Shown here: positions 27,631 to 38,210 of the stretch, piece by piece | Position numbering within the stretch: the first letter of the stretch is position 1 | Layout of the letters: every line of letters starts with the position of its first letter | NCBI GenBank assembly: GCA_001767525.1 | Contig: MELF01000036.1 | Span: 1 to 64,000 of the forward strand | Length of the DNA: 64,000 nt | Direction: 5' to 3' | Origin: Acidobacteria bacterium RIFCSPLOWO2_12_FULL_68_19 | GTDB taxonomy: Bacteria > Acidobacteriota > Vicinamibacteria > Vicinamibacterales > UBA2999 | Made by a program: the position numbers and the translations under genes | Notes under the pieces: model-generated | What the model saw: the letters and a program-made list of their open reading frames with translations, nothing else | What the model was told of the DNA's origin: nothing | Databases searched by the model: none

Positions 27631-27717
27631 ATTAGCAGACGAAGACGTGGTCCGTCTCAACCGAACCGTCCTCGTGTTTCTCGGCCTGGCACCGAGCCCG
27701 GGCAGGTAAGCGCGCCA

Positions 27718-27737
27718 TCGATCCCCGCCCCCGGCAC
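27718..27737 (+). repeat. Direct repeat copy 2: distal attachment site of the islet
   Basis: This is a perfect 20-base copy of the tRNA-Leu 3' end at 25739-25758, lacking the rest of the tRNA. It lies 88 bases after the nuclease stop and 49 bases beyond it the CcdC gene ends on the other strand. Confidence 0.85.
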
Positions 27738-27785
27738 TCACCGGGCTGCGCGCCGCTCGCGCCACCGGCGATGCGCGCGAGCCGC

Positions 27786-28265
27786 TCAGCGTCCCTCCGC
27801 CCGGCTCAGCCGGCGATACTCGACGAACATCGCGCTCCGCCAGCGCACGATCATGCCGAACGCGATGATGAAGAAGAGCCCCGCCGTCTGCTCGACCGAG
27901 ATGATGTGCCCGACGTAGCTCCGGAGCGCAATCCGCACGGCGGCGAGCCCGAGGAGAATCGCGATGAACAACCGCGACCGCCGCATCATGATGGCGCCGC
28001 CCTCGCGGGTGAGCCGCGACGTCGCGACAATCGGATAGCCGAAGACGACGGCCCCGACGAGAAAGGCGCCAACCGCCCACGGCCACGGCATCCGGAACGC
28101 GCGAACGGCGAACATGGAGAATCCGGTGCTCATCGCGAGCGGCGGCAGAACGATGCTGCGGGCGGTCACCGGCCGCATCGATTCATGAACGCGCCAGATG
28201 AGAATGGCCGCCGCGCCGAGGATCGCGGCGCCGACCGACGTGATCGGCAGGCTTGATAGATCCAT
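27786..28265 (-). CDS. CcdC-family membrane protein
   Basis: The 159-residue protein is mostly membrane-embedded, with about five hydrophobic segments. These begin with ITSVGAAILGAAAILIWRV, and PWPWAVGAFLVGAVVFGYPI and GLFFIIAFGMIVRWRSAMF follow. Length and pattern match the CcdC (DUF1453) family, named from a protein found beside cytochrome c maturation genes in Bacillus. Its function is not well defined. No cytochrome maturation genes adjoin it here. It lies 36 bases downstream of DUF5916 paralogue 3, in the same direction. Confidence 0.7.
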   Translation of the reverse strand: MDLSSLPITSVGAAILGAAAILIWRVHESMRPVTARSIVLPPLAMSTGFSMFAVRAFRMPWPWAVGAFLVGAVVFGYPIVATSRLTREGGAIMMRRSRLFIAILLGLAAVRIALRSYVGHIISVEQTAGLFFIIAFGMIVRWRSAMFVEYRRLSRAEGR

Positions 28266-28301
28266 GACGGATTGTCGACGGGTCTTTTCGACGATTATCG
28301 T

Positions 28302-30554
28302 CTAGAAGCGCCGCGTGTAGAGCAGCTTCGTCGCCGCCTGCCGGGTGATCGTCACCAGCCGGTCCCGCACGGGATCGTCCAGCCAGTTGTGCGTGTACAC
28401 GACATACACGTCGTCACCGGGCGTGAGGATCCACCGGAACCGCGACTGCCAGCCGACCACCCGGCTGACCGAGTCGTACTGCACGGTGTTCACGAGCGAC
28501 ACCCACTGGCCGATCGCGACGTCCGGCGTCAGCCGGATGAGCTCGGTCCTGAACCGCGTCTCGGGCAGGTCGACCCTGTTGAGCTCGGTCGAGGTGTAGA
28601 TGATGAGCCCCGGACGGGCGCGCACGGTGAGCTCGAGCGACAACTGCCGGCGCGTCCCCGAATAGAAGCCGCCCCATTCGAGCGTCGGCACGACGGCGAC
28701 GACCCGCCGGTTCGCCGTCTGGCCGGTCACCCGATAGCGAACGAAGCTGAATTCGCGCCCCCGCGGCAGCGCGACCTGGTCGCGGACGTTCACCCGGAAG
28801 TCGGCGTGCAGCCGCTCGTACTCGGGCAGCACGAGGACGCTGAAGCTGTCCTCCGAATGAAAGTCGACGTTCAACAGCGTCAGGTTCCACAGCCGTGTCA
28901 GCCACCCGTCCTCGGAGTCGAGCTGCAGATCGGCGTCGGCGGTGAACCCGAGCCGGCGGACGAGCCGGCTGTTGCGCGGCCGCGGCGAGAAGTTCAGGTA
29001 GGGCTGGTACCGCGTGTACCCGCTCGTCCGCGTCATGAAGCCGAGCGCGGGGCTGAAATGGTCCTGGACGACGCGGTACGCCAGACCGGTGTTCCAGCGG
29101 TCGTTCGGATAGTCGATCCGCAGGCCGTAGGCGGCGTTGCGGCCGGTGCCACGCGGGTTGGTGGCGTTCAGGACGAATCCGCCGGCGGACAGGTTTTTCG
29201 ATCCCCGGAAGGTCGAGGTGGCAAGCTGGAAGTCGACGCCGGTGGTCTGCAGCAGCGGCGACGCGGCGTCCCGCCGATCGCGCCCCGTATAGAGCAGTCC
29301 CACGTACGACTGGCGGAACAGCCGCTGCTTGAGGCGCAGCGTCGTGAAGTTCTCGCCAACGACGCCCGCGCCCGGGTCGTCGGCCGTCTGCACCTGCAGC
29401 ACGCCCGCGTCGAGGCGTTGGCCGATCTGCCCGACCATCCGCGCGCCGTAGTTGATCGTCTGCGGGTTCGCGCGCTCGTCGAGCCCGATTCGGCGGCTGA
29501 AGAACGGGATGAGGGAGTTGTCCGCCTGCCTCCGGAAGCTGTCGCCGACGCCGACCGACGCGCCCGTGCCGAAGTCGAAATAGTTGGCGCCTTCAAGGAA
29601 GAACGTCCGCTTCTCGGGGAAGAAGAGGGCGAACTGCGTCAGGTTGACGGCGCGCTCGTCGACCTCCGTCTGCGCGAAATCGGTGTTGACGGTGGCGCTG
29701 GCGCGAAGCCCAGGCGTGAGGCTGTAGAAGAGATCGATGCCCGCCTTGACGCTTCCCTTCGTCTTCGGCTGGCCCGTGAGGGGAGAGGCGTCCGCCAGCC
29801 CCAGGGCGTAGGGGCGGAGGTCGAGCCCGAGCCCTTGCGTGACGTCCTGATTGAGACCGGTGAGGAGACCGGTGTTCGAGAACCGGAAGAGCCCCTGATT
29901 GAGCGCCCACCCGGTCCACAGGGTCTCCTCGCCCTTCCGGCGGACGGTGCGCTGGAAGTTGACGCCCCAGGCGGTGGCGTTCGGGTCGAAATTCAACGTG
30001 CTGAAGGGAATCGCGATCTCGATTGTCCAGCCGATGGAGCTGCGCCGGACGCGCAGCGTCCAGACGCCGTCCCAGTTGCGGTTGTACCCGGCGGGACCGA
30101 GCAGTCCCTCGCCCATGAGTCCGGACGGGTTGGTTTCGAAGTGGTACCCGCTCTGCGCCGTCAGGAACGGGTCGATCACCCACATGAACCTGTCGTCGGC
30201 CGGCAAGAACTGGTCGCGGCGGATCTGGTACCGCAGCAGCCCGTCCGGGTCGCTGTCGTAGCAGGTGACGCCCATGTAGAAGGTCGTGCGGTCGTAGGCG
30301 ATGCGGACTTCGGTGCGCTCGGTGGCCGGCGCGCCGGTCTGCGGCAGCTGCTGGATGAAGTCGGTGGCGGGCGCGGCGCGCGTCCACACCGGCTCGTCGA
30401 GGTTGCCGTCGACGGCGATCGCCTCGCCGTCTCTCATCCGCACGGCCGCCATCGTCGCGCGCTCGGGCGGCGCCTGCGCGGCGGCGAGCGAGGGCGCGAG
30501 TAGCGCGATTGTCAGCACACAGCAGTTGCGCAGGAATCTATGGGGTTCCATCAT
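28302..30554 (-). CDS. DUF5916 outer-membrane protein with CBM9-like N-terminal domain (paralogue 3)
   Basis: The 750-residue protein is the third copy of this design. It has a signal peptide (LRNCCVLTIALLAPSLAAAQ), a CBM9-like domain (VDGNLDEPVWTRAAPATDF) and the DUF5916 region with TDFAQTEVDERAVNLTQFAL. It ends in YTRRF, consistent with a beta-barrel C-terminus. It is more diverged from the tandem pair at 18507-23202 than those are from each other (compare TQFALFFPEKRTFFLEGANY with TRYSLFFPE). Ligand unknown. It is followed by CcdC and preceded by an exported alpha/beta hydrolase on the same strand, so the three may form one unit. Confidence 0.86.
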   Translation of the reverse strand: MMEPHRFLRNCCVLTIALLAPSLAAAQAPPERATMAAVRMRDGEAIAVDGNLDEPVWTRAAPATDFIQQLPQTGAPATERTEVRIAYDRTTFYMGVTCYDSDPDGLLRYQIRRDQFLPADDRFMWVIDPFLTAQSGYHFETNPSGLMGEGLLGPAGYNRNWDGVWTLRVRRSSIGWTIEIAIPFSTLNFDPNATAWGVNFQRTVRRKGEETLWTGWALNQGLFRFSNTGLLTGLNQDVTQGLGLDLRPYALGLADASPLTGQPKTKGSVKAGIDLFYSLTPGLRASATVNTDFAQTEVDERAVNLTQFALFFPEKRTFFLEGANYFDFGTGASVGVGDSFRRQADNSLIPFFSRRIGLDERANPQTINYGARMVGQIGQRLDAGVLQVQTADDPGAGVVGENFTTLRLKQRLFRQSYVGLLYTGRDRRDAASPLLQTTGVDFQLATSTFRGSKNLSAGGFVLNATNPRGTGRNAAYGLRIDYPNDRWNTGLAYRVVQDHFSPALGFMTRTSGYTRYQPYLNFSPRPRNSRLVRRLGFTADADLQLDSEDGWLTRLWNLTLLNVDFHSEDSFSVLVLPEYERLHADFRVNVRDQVALPRGREFSFVRYRVTGQTANRRVVAVVPTLEWGGFYSGTRRQLSLELTVRARPGLIIYTSTELNRVDLPETRFRTELIRLTPDVAIGQWVSLVNTVQYDSVSRVVGWQSRFRWILTPGDDVYVVYTHNWLDDPVRDRLVTITRQAATKLLYTRRF

Positions 30555-30581
30555 GCTCCGGCCGGCCGTCGTTCTGAGCGC

Positions 30582-31640
30582 CTACCGCCGGTCGAGCTGC
30601 TTCTCGGCCAGGAACGCGGAGAGCAGATCGGCGATCTGCACGTTGTTCAGGTCGAGCATCGGGAAGTGCGTGTTGCCCCGAATGCCGATCTCCGGGAGCA
30701 TCACGTTCCGCGCGTCGCCGCCGTGGCGGTTGATCGCCTCCACCATCAGCTTCGCCCGCTGCACGTTCACCCGGCGGTTGTCGAGCGAGAGCCGCGGTCC
30801 CACATTGACCTGCTCCATCGTTGGCGGGATGTAGTCGCCCCAGACGATCTGAATCGGCACCTTCGTCAGCTTCAGGAAGTCGGCCATTGGAATCGCGCGC
30901 CCCGGCGGCAGCTTCATGCCGTCGATTCGTTCAATCGGCGACGGCATTTCGCTGTCGGGAAGCACGGCGTCGCCCGGCTCGTACGAGACGATCGCCGCGA
31001 CGCGTGTCGTCTTGGTCGCGGTGATCCAGCCGCGAATGCCGGTCGAGGAGTGCGTCAGCAGGACCGACGGGCCCAGCTCGTCGAGGAGCGCCGCCAGCGC
31101 GTCGGTTTCCACCTGCTCGTTTTCCGGGGCGTTGAACTCGGGGTACTGGATGCGGAAGAACTCGTTCAGCGCGCGCTCGGTCTGCGGGAACTGCACACCG
31201 GGATAGAAATCCGGCGTCGGGTCGCCGGGAAGCCACAGCCCCAGCCGCCAGTTGGTGAACCACGCCTGATCGTGGTTCGGCTGCGGCTCGTAGCTCACCG
31301 GCGCGCACCCCTGTCCGGCGCGGCCGGTCCGCGGCAGATCCGTCAGATAGACCGGGAACCCGCGCCGCAGGAAGATGTGCCGGAAGCCCTCGCGGCCGTC
31401 GAAGGTCGTGTCCCACGTCTTGGTGCTGCTGGCGTGCACCATGACGAGCGGCGTCCGGCGCGGGCCCTCCGGTATCTGCCACTCGACATACCCATGGTCG
31501 CAGTGCAGGGATCCGCCGGCGGCATTCCCCGTGATCCGGCCGCCAAACGGCCGTGCGCCCTGCTCGCGAATGACGAAGGCCGACTGCGCCGCGGCCGTCG
31601 CAGCCGCCAGCAGCGCGACGAGGACAATCCGGACCGGCAC
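30582..31640 (-). CDS. Exported alpha/beta-fold hydrolase
   Basis: The 352-residue protein has an N-terminal signal (MPVRIVLVALLAAATAAAQ). LVMVHASSTKTWDTT resembles the oxyanion region, and the nucleophile elbow reads THSSTGIRGW, where the central Ser would be the nucleophile. A late GNTHFPM contains the likely catalytic His. The enzyme is probably a periplasmic esterase-like hydrolase. The substrate is unknown. It lies 27 bases upstream of DUF5916 paralogue 3 and 10 bases downstream of the M1 peptidase gene, all in one direction. Confidence 0.75.
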   Translation of the reverse strand: MPVRIVLVALLAAATAAAQSAFVIREQGARPFGGRITGNAAGGSLHCDHGYVEWQIPEGPRRTPLVMVHASSTKTWDTTFDGREGFRHIFLRRGFPVYLTDLPRTGRAGQGCAPVSYEPQPNHDQAWFTNWRLGLWLPGDPTPDFYPGVQFPQTERALNEFFRIQYPEFNAPENEQVETDALAALLDELGPSVLLTHSSTGIRGWITATKTTRVAAIVSYEPGDAVLPDSEMPSPIERIDGMKLPPGRAIPMADFLKLTKVPIQIVWGDYIPPTMEQVNVGPRLSLDNRRVNVQRAKLMVEAINRHGGDARNVMLPEIGIRGNTHFPMLDLNNVQIADLLSAFLAEKQLDRR

Positions 31641-31650
31641 GCGCCTGAGT

Positions 31651-34254
31651 CTACTGCGAGTCGAGCCACGCCGTGAGCGCGGGCGATTGCCGCGCCCGCA
31701 GGGCGACGCAGTTCTCGATGCGCTCGAGCGCCTGGCCGACGGATCGCTCGGCGGCCGGCACGGGATTGCGCGCGAAGAACTGCCGCACCTCCTCCGCGTC
31801 GGCGGCGGAACAGAAGCTCCCGGTCGCGCCGACGATGGCCGGAATGCCCTGGAAGGTGCCCAGCGTCCGTGTCAGCGTCGGCCAGTTCGCTTGCACGAAT
31901 CGCCAGGCAGCCTGTCGCGAGGCGGGCCGCGCCAGCAGGCCGGCGATGAGCTGGCCCGTATCCTGCGTGCGCACGCGGTCCGAGAGCGCGAAGGCGAGCG
32001 TCCGCTCGACGAGCGCCGGGCGCTCGAACCAGGAGAGCGCGCCGAAGAAGCGGTAGTACTGCTCCGGCTGCGAGGCGAGCCGTCCGAGCTGCGCCTCGTA
32101 CTGGTCGTAGAGAGCCGCATCTCCGCCGGTGGCCGCCACGCGCAGGACCGCCGGCGCAAGCGTGGCGGCGAGCGAGGTGGGGTCCGCGATGTACCGCGCG
32201 GCGAGCTCCCGCGCCAGGCGCTGCACCGCCGCATCGTTGCCGGTGACGCCGACGAGCGTCAGCAGCTGCGCCCGGCGGCTATGCCGCTCGTCGGCGTCAC
32301 CCATGTTGCCGGGCAACCCGGTCGCGGCGAGCACCGGTCCGAACCGCGCGCGAATCCACGCCTCGAACCGCGGCCGATCGGTCGCCGAGGCGACATCCCC
32401 GGCGGTCTGCGCCAGTCGAGGGGCCAGGGCATCGACCACGGCCGCCGTGTCGTCGCCTGCAAGCGCCGCGGCTAGGTCCAGGTAGACGCCGATGTCGTGG
32501 CGGCCGGCGCGCACCATCCACCACTGGTCGCCCAGCAGGCTGATGCGCTCCATGGGCGCCAGGCGGGCGGCGCCGCCGGCGAGCGCCCGGACAGTGTCAG
32601 CGGTGTACTCGGTGAAGTAGTACCCCCGGGCGTCGGCATTGGCGAAGACGGCGCCGCACGAGGGTACGCGGAATGTCTCGCGTGCCTCGTCGAGCACGTC
32701 GCAGCGCGAGCGACCGTCGGCGGTCTTCATGCAGACCGGCACGGTCCAGCGCTGCGGCGGCGCCGGCGGCGCCGGGAGGGAGGTACCGACGAAACGCTGC
32801 TGCTCGAGCGTCAGCTCGGTCCGCCGTCCGGCGCACCGCATGGCGACCGAGACGACCGGTGCGCCGGCCTGTTCGACGTACCCCCGCAGGATCCGGTCGA
32901 CGGGGCGCCCGGTGACGCGGGCCATCTCGGTCCAGAAGTCCTCGCCGGCCGCGTTGGCGAACGCGTATCGCTTCAGGTACGACGCCACGCCCTTTCGAAA
33001 CAGATCGGGACCGACGAACGCCTCCACCATCCGGAGCACGCCGGCCGTCTTCTCGTAGGCAATCCCGTCGAACATCTGGTTGATTTCCTCCGGCGTCTCC
33101 ACGCGGAGGCGGATGGCGCGGGTGGTGCGCAGCGCGTCGATCCCGAGGGCCGACTGAGTGTCGGCGGCTTCGTCGAGCTCCACCTTCCACTCGGGCCGCC
33201 AGCGGGCCAGCGGCTTGCCGGTGACCCAGGTCGCGAACCCTTCGTTGAGCCAGATGTCGTCCCACCATGTCATCGTCACGAGGTTGCCGAACCACTGGTG
33301 GGCGATCTCGTGCGCGATGATGCCCGCCACGCGCTTGCGCGCGGCGAGCGAGGCGCGCTCGGGGTCGATGAGCAGGAGCTGCTCCCGGAAGGTGATGGCG
33401 CCGGCATTCTCCATGGCGCCGGCCGCGAAGTCGGGCACCGCAATCAGGTCGAGCTTCCCGAAGGCGTACGGAATGCCGAAATAGCCGTTGAAGAAGGCGA
33501 GCTGCTGTTCGGCCGCCTCCAGCGCAAACGCGGTGAGCCCCAGCTTGTCCGGCGTCGCGCAGACGCGAATCGTGGTGCCGGCGGCGCCGCCTGTCCGGCA
33601 GACGAAGTCGCCGACAACGAGCGCGACCAGATACGTCGGCATCCTGGGGGTCGTCGCGAAGGTCAGCGTGTGTGTTCCGGGCTCGGGTCCGGGCACGTCG
33701 GAGAGCTGCCGCCCGTTTGAAATCGCGGAATCGCCCGCATCGACCATGAGGGAGACGTCGAAGGTCGCCTTGGACGTCGGCTCGTCGAACGACGGGAAGG
33801 CGCGCCGCGCGTCGGTCGGCTCCATCTGCGTCACGGCATAGCGGCGGCCGTTGGCCCGGCTGAGGTAAAAGCCTCGCAGCTTGTCGTTGAGGATGCCGGT
33901 GTATGCCATCCGGATCGTCGCGGCGCCCGGGGGAATCGGCTGAGGCACTTCGAGCGTTGCCGTCTCGGCGGTCGGGTCGAGCGTCACGCGCGCCGTCCGG
34001 GTGCGGCCGCCTGCGGCAATGGTGACCTCGCCGAATTCGATCTCCGCCGCGTGCAGCGTGATGGCCCGTACGGGCGCCTTCACCTGGATCCGGATCGTCG
34101 TGCGCCCGCGGAACGCGGCCCGTTCGAGGTCCGGAGCGAACCAGAGGGTGTAGTGGTTCGGAACGACGGTTGCCGGGAGCCGCTCGGCGCCGGCCGGCGC
34201 CGCCACGACCAAGAGCGCCATGACGCCGGCACACGCCACACTACGTCTGAGCAT
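31651..34254 (-). CDS. M1 family aminopeptidase
   Basis: The 867-residue protein starts with a signal peptide (VACAGVMALLVVAAPAGA) and shows the aminopeptidase signature GAMEN at about 279-283 and HEIAHQWFGN with zinc ligands H315 and H319, E316 as the base, and E338 in NEGFATW. The C-terminal half is an ERAP1-like helical domain. It removes N-terminal residues from peptides, probably in the periplasm. The ATG at 34254 was taken because the signal sequence begins there; the frame is open upstream but that part overlaps the neighbouring gene. It is 14 bases downstream of the pseudo-hydrolase gene. Confidence 0.9.
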   Translation of the reverse strand: MLRRSVACAGVMALLVVAAPAGAERLPATVVPNHYTLWFAPDLERAAFRGRTTIRIQVKAPVRAITLHAAEIEFGEVTIAAGGRTRTARVTLDPTAETATLEVPQPIPPGAATIRMAYTGILNDKLRGFYLSRANGRRYAVTQMEPTDARRAFPSFDEPTSKATFDVSLMVDAGDSAISNGRQLSDVPGPEPGTHTLTFATTPRMPTYLVALVVGDFVCRTGGAAGTTIRVCATPDKLGLTAFALEAAEQQLAFFNGYFGIPYAFGKLDLIAVPDFAAGAMENAGAITFREQLLLIDPERASLAARKRVAGIIAHEIAHQWFGNLVTMTWWDDIWLNEGFATWVTGKPLARWRPEWKVELDEAADTQSALGIDALRTTRAIRLRVETPEEINQMFDGIAYEKTAGVLRMVEAFVGPDLFRKGVASYLKRYAFANAAGEDFWTEMARVTGRPVDRILRGYVEQAGAPVVSVAMRCAGRRTELTLEQQRFVGTSLPAPPAPPQRWTVPVCMKTADGRSRCDVLDEARETFRVPSCGAVFANADARGYYFTEYTADTVRALAGGAARLAPMERISLLGDQWWMVRAGRHDIGVYLDLAAALAGDDTAAVVDALAPRLAQTAGDVASATDRPRFEAWIRARFGPVLAATGLPGNMGDADERHSRRAQLLTLVGVTGNDAAVQRLARELAARYIADPTSLAATLAPAVLRVAATGGDAALYDQYEAQLGRLASQPEQYYRFFGALSWFERPALVERTLAFALSDRVRTQDTGQLIAGLLARPASRQAAWRFVQANWPTLTRTLGTFQGIPAIVGATGSFCSAADAEEVRQFFARNPVPAAERSVGQALERIENCVALRARQSPALTAWLDSQ

Positions 34255-34268
34255 TCCTGGGTCCGCGG

Positions 34269-35141
34269 TCAGCGGTCGTCCCGCACGGCGGCGATGGTGT
34301 CGCGGATGGCCGCAATCGCTGCCTCTGCGGCGGCTGAATCGGTGAGGAATCCGAGGCGTTCGCGCCCGCCGTCGCCGACGCGGACGATCCGCACGTGGTC
34401 GGCCACGGGCGTTCCGGCGGCGAGCGCGACCGTGTCCTCCCATCGCGAGAGCTCCACGGCCGCACGCGTCAGGTGATCGGGCCGGTTGAGGAACGCCCGC
34501 AGGGCGCCGGCGGACGGCTCGGGCAGTCCGGCGGCGTGCTGCGACAGCAGCCTGGTGGCCCGGAGAATGCCGGTGCGGGCGAGCCACGGCGCCGCCTGCA
34601 CGAGCTGCCGCGTGGTCTGCGGCGGCGTGTCGGGCGTCTCGAGTGTAGGCGCGTCGATGAGTACCAGCGCCCGCACCTCGCTCTCATAGCGGGCCGCATA
34701 CAGGGTGGCGAACGCCGCCCCAAGGCCCTGGCCGACGAGCACGTACGGCCCCTCCGCGCGCGCGCCGCCGAGCAGCGCGTGCAGTTGGTCGGAGACCGCC
34801 GAGGGATCGAACGGCCGGTCTCCGGCCTCGCTCCAGCCGAGCCCGGCTCGGTCGTAGCTGCAGGTCCGCGTGGTCTTGCCGAGGGCGGGTTGGACGAGGC
34901 TCCACACCGACGACATGCCCGTGGCGGGCGCTTCCAGCACCACCGCCGGCGTTCCTTCTCCGGTGCAGTGGATGTGGAGCTGGTGGCCTCCGACGTCGAC
35001 GAGCTGGCCGGGATGGGGGAACTGCCGGCGCTCGAGTGCGGTCGCCACCCCCTGATAGGTCGCGCCTGCCAGGATCGGGAAGATGACGACGGCGGCGGCA
35101 GCCAGCAGCGCGCGGCGAAATCTCGGTGAGACGAGCGGCAT
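34269..35141 (-). CDS. Alpha/beta-hydrolase-like protein lacking the nucleophile serine
   Basis: The 290-residue protein has a membrane or export segment (ALLAAAAVVIFPILAGATYQG) followed by an alpha/beta hydrolase fold (HCTGEGTPAVVLEAPATGM, TCSYDRAGLGWSEAGDRP). Where active relatives have G-H-S-L-G, this one reads LVGQGLG (G137-Q138-G139-L140-G141), so the nucleophile is a glycine. The chain also ends without an obvious terminal catalytic histidine. It may be an inactive relative with a binding role, or active by another route. It sits upstream of the M1 aminopeptidase with a 14-base gap. Confidence 0.75.
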   Translation of the reverse strand: MPLVSPRFRRALLAAAAVVIFPILAGATYQGVATALERRQFPHPGQLVDVGGHQLHIHCTGEGTPAVVLEAPATGMSSVWSLVQPALGKTTRTCSYDRAGLGWSEAGDRPFDPSAVSDQLHALLGGARAEGPYVLVGQGLGAAFATLYAARYESEVRALVLIDAPTLETPDTPPQTTRQLVQAAPWLARTGILRATRLLSQHAAGLPEPSAGALRAFLNRPDHLTRAAVELSRWEDTVALAAGTPVADHVRIVRVGDGGRERLGFLTDSAAAEAAIAAIRDTIAAVRDDR

Positions 35142-35203
35142 CGTTCACGCCGCCGGCTGCCGCGCGGCGGCCGGCCGAGCGGCACGCCTGCGAAGCCGGG
35201 GGG

Positions 35204-37198
<1,995 letters not shown>

Positions 37199-37223
37199 GA
37201 CCAGCACGGGAGTATCCACCCAG

Positions 37224-37229
37224 TATAAT
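37224..37229 (+). promoter_or_regulatory. TATAAT -10 box of the MBL-fold gene
   Basis: A perfect TATAAT lies 11 bases before the GTG at 37241. Between them GGGGGA could act as a ribosome site in a very short leader. Confidence 0.5.
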
Positions 37230-37240
37230 CCGGGGGATCC

Positions 37241-38155
37241 GTGGCCAGCGTGCTCGCATCCGGTCTGTCCTGGGTCGATCTGCACTTCCTCGATCGGCCG
37301 CACGCCATCGCCACCGCCGTCGTACAGGGCGGCGGCGCGCTGGCTCTCGTCGATCCCGGGCCCACCAGTTGCCTCGAGACGCTCGAGCTCGGTCTGCAGA
37401 CGCAGGGACTGCGCCTCGGCGACCTCACGCACCTGCTCCTCACGCACATCCACCTCGACCACGCCGGCGCCACCGGCACGATCGTGCGGCGGATCCCGGA
37501 CGTCACGGTCCTGGTGCACGAGCGTGGCGCGCCGCACATGATCGATCCCGCGAAGCTGCTCGCCAGCGCCGCGCGCTTGTACGGCGAAGAGATGGACCGG
37601 CTGTGGGGCGAGTTCGCGCCGGTGCCGCCGGAGAATCTCGTGGTGCTCGCCGGCGGCGAGCGCGTGGAGGCGGGCGGCCGATCGTTCGAGGTGGCCTACA
37701 CGCCTGGGCACGCCTCGCACCACGTCTCCTATTTCGATCGCGCGAGCGGCGTCGCGTTCGTCGGCGACACGGCCGGCGTCTGCGTCGACGGCGGCTACGT
37801 GCTGCCGCCGACGCCGCCGCCCGATATCGACATCGAGGCGTGGCAGCGGAGCATCGAGCGCATCGAGGCGTGGTCGCCTGAGACGCTGTTCCTGACGCAT
37901 TTCGGCCCGGCACCGAGCGTCGCGCCACATCTCGGCACGCTGATGGAGAACCTCGAGACGACCGCGGGCCTGGTGCGCGGGCGGCTGGCCGAGCCGGGAT
38001 CGGATGAAGAGAAGATGCGGCGCTTCTCCGACGACTTGACGCGCGAGCTGCGCCGGCGCATGCCCGAGGCGCAGGTCGCCGCCTACGTCGCCGCCGCCCC
38101 GCCCGACCTGCTGTGGCTCGGCCTGGCGCGGTACTGGAGGAAGAAGGCGGGTTGA
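37241..38155 (+). CDS. Metallo-beta-lactamase-fold hydrolase
   Basis: The 304-residue protein has the metal-binding motif THIHLDH with H69, H71, D73 and H74, and a second histidine cluster at [12 protein letters not shown]. Later D-T-A-G in FVGDTAGV supplies the bridging aspartate. There is no signal peptide, so it is cytoplasmic. The arrangement resembles glyoxalase II or general MBL hydrolases. The start is GTG with GGGGGA upstream and a TATAAT 11 bases before it. The gene is divergent from a sigma-54 activator. Substrate unknown. Confidence 0.82.
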   Translation: MASVLASGLSWVDLHFLDRPHAIATAVVQGGGALALVDPGPTSCLETLELGLQTQGLRLGDLTHLLLTHIHLDHAGATGTIVRRIPDVTVLVHERGAPHMIDPAKLLASAARLYGEEMDRLWGEFAPVPPENLVVLAGGERVEAGGRSFEVAYTPGHASHHVSYFDRASGVAFVGDTAGVCVDGGYVLPPTPPPDIDIEAWQRSIERIEAWSPETLFLTHFGPAPSVAPHLGTLMENLETTAGLVRGRLAEPGSDEEKMRRFSDDLTRELRRRMPEAQVAAYVAAAPPDLLWLGLARYWRKKAG

Positions 38156-38206
38156 GGGCTTTGGGCTGAAGTCCAACGCCCAAGGCCCAACGCCCAACGC
38201 CCAAGA
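38156..38206. repeat. CCCAACGCCCAAGGCCC repeat at the 3' end of the MBL gene
   Basis: GGGCTTTGGGC is followed by GTCCAACGCCCAAGGCCCAA and CGCCCAACGCCCAAG. It fills the gap between convergent genes, and could form a hairpin that ends transcription from both sides. Confidence 0.65.
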
Positions 38207-38210
38207 AGTC

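Larger units (their letters stand above)
25759..27717. mobile_element. Restriction-modification islet between tRNA-Leu repeats
   Basis: About 1.96 kb between the two 20-base repeats carries only a DNA methyltransferase gene and an overlapping putative nuclease gene. Their codon use looks less GC-rich than flanking genes. No integrase, recombinase or replication gene is present. The geometry (intact tRNA gene followed by element, then a repeated tRNA 3' end) is that of tRNA-integrated islands. The first ~300 bases (25761-26066) hold no gene that I can support; an inverted GAAATTGC / GCAATTTC pair and the promoter/operator for the methyltransferase lie there. Confidence 0.75.

Noticed and set aside
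28272-30503. Plus-strand open frame opposite DUF5916 paralogue 3 (about 743 codons)
   Set aside because: The minus strand has the signal peptide, CBM9-like domain and DUF5916 motifs. The plus frame is a shadow.
31651-34587. Longer M1 aminopeptidase starting at 34587
   Set aside because: The 111 codons upstream of 34254 lie inside the neighbouring hydrolase gene, and the signal peptide begins at 34254.
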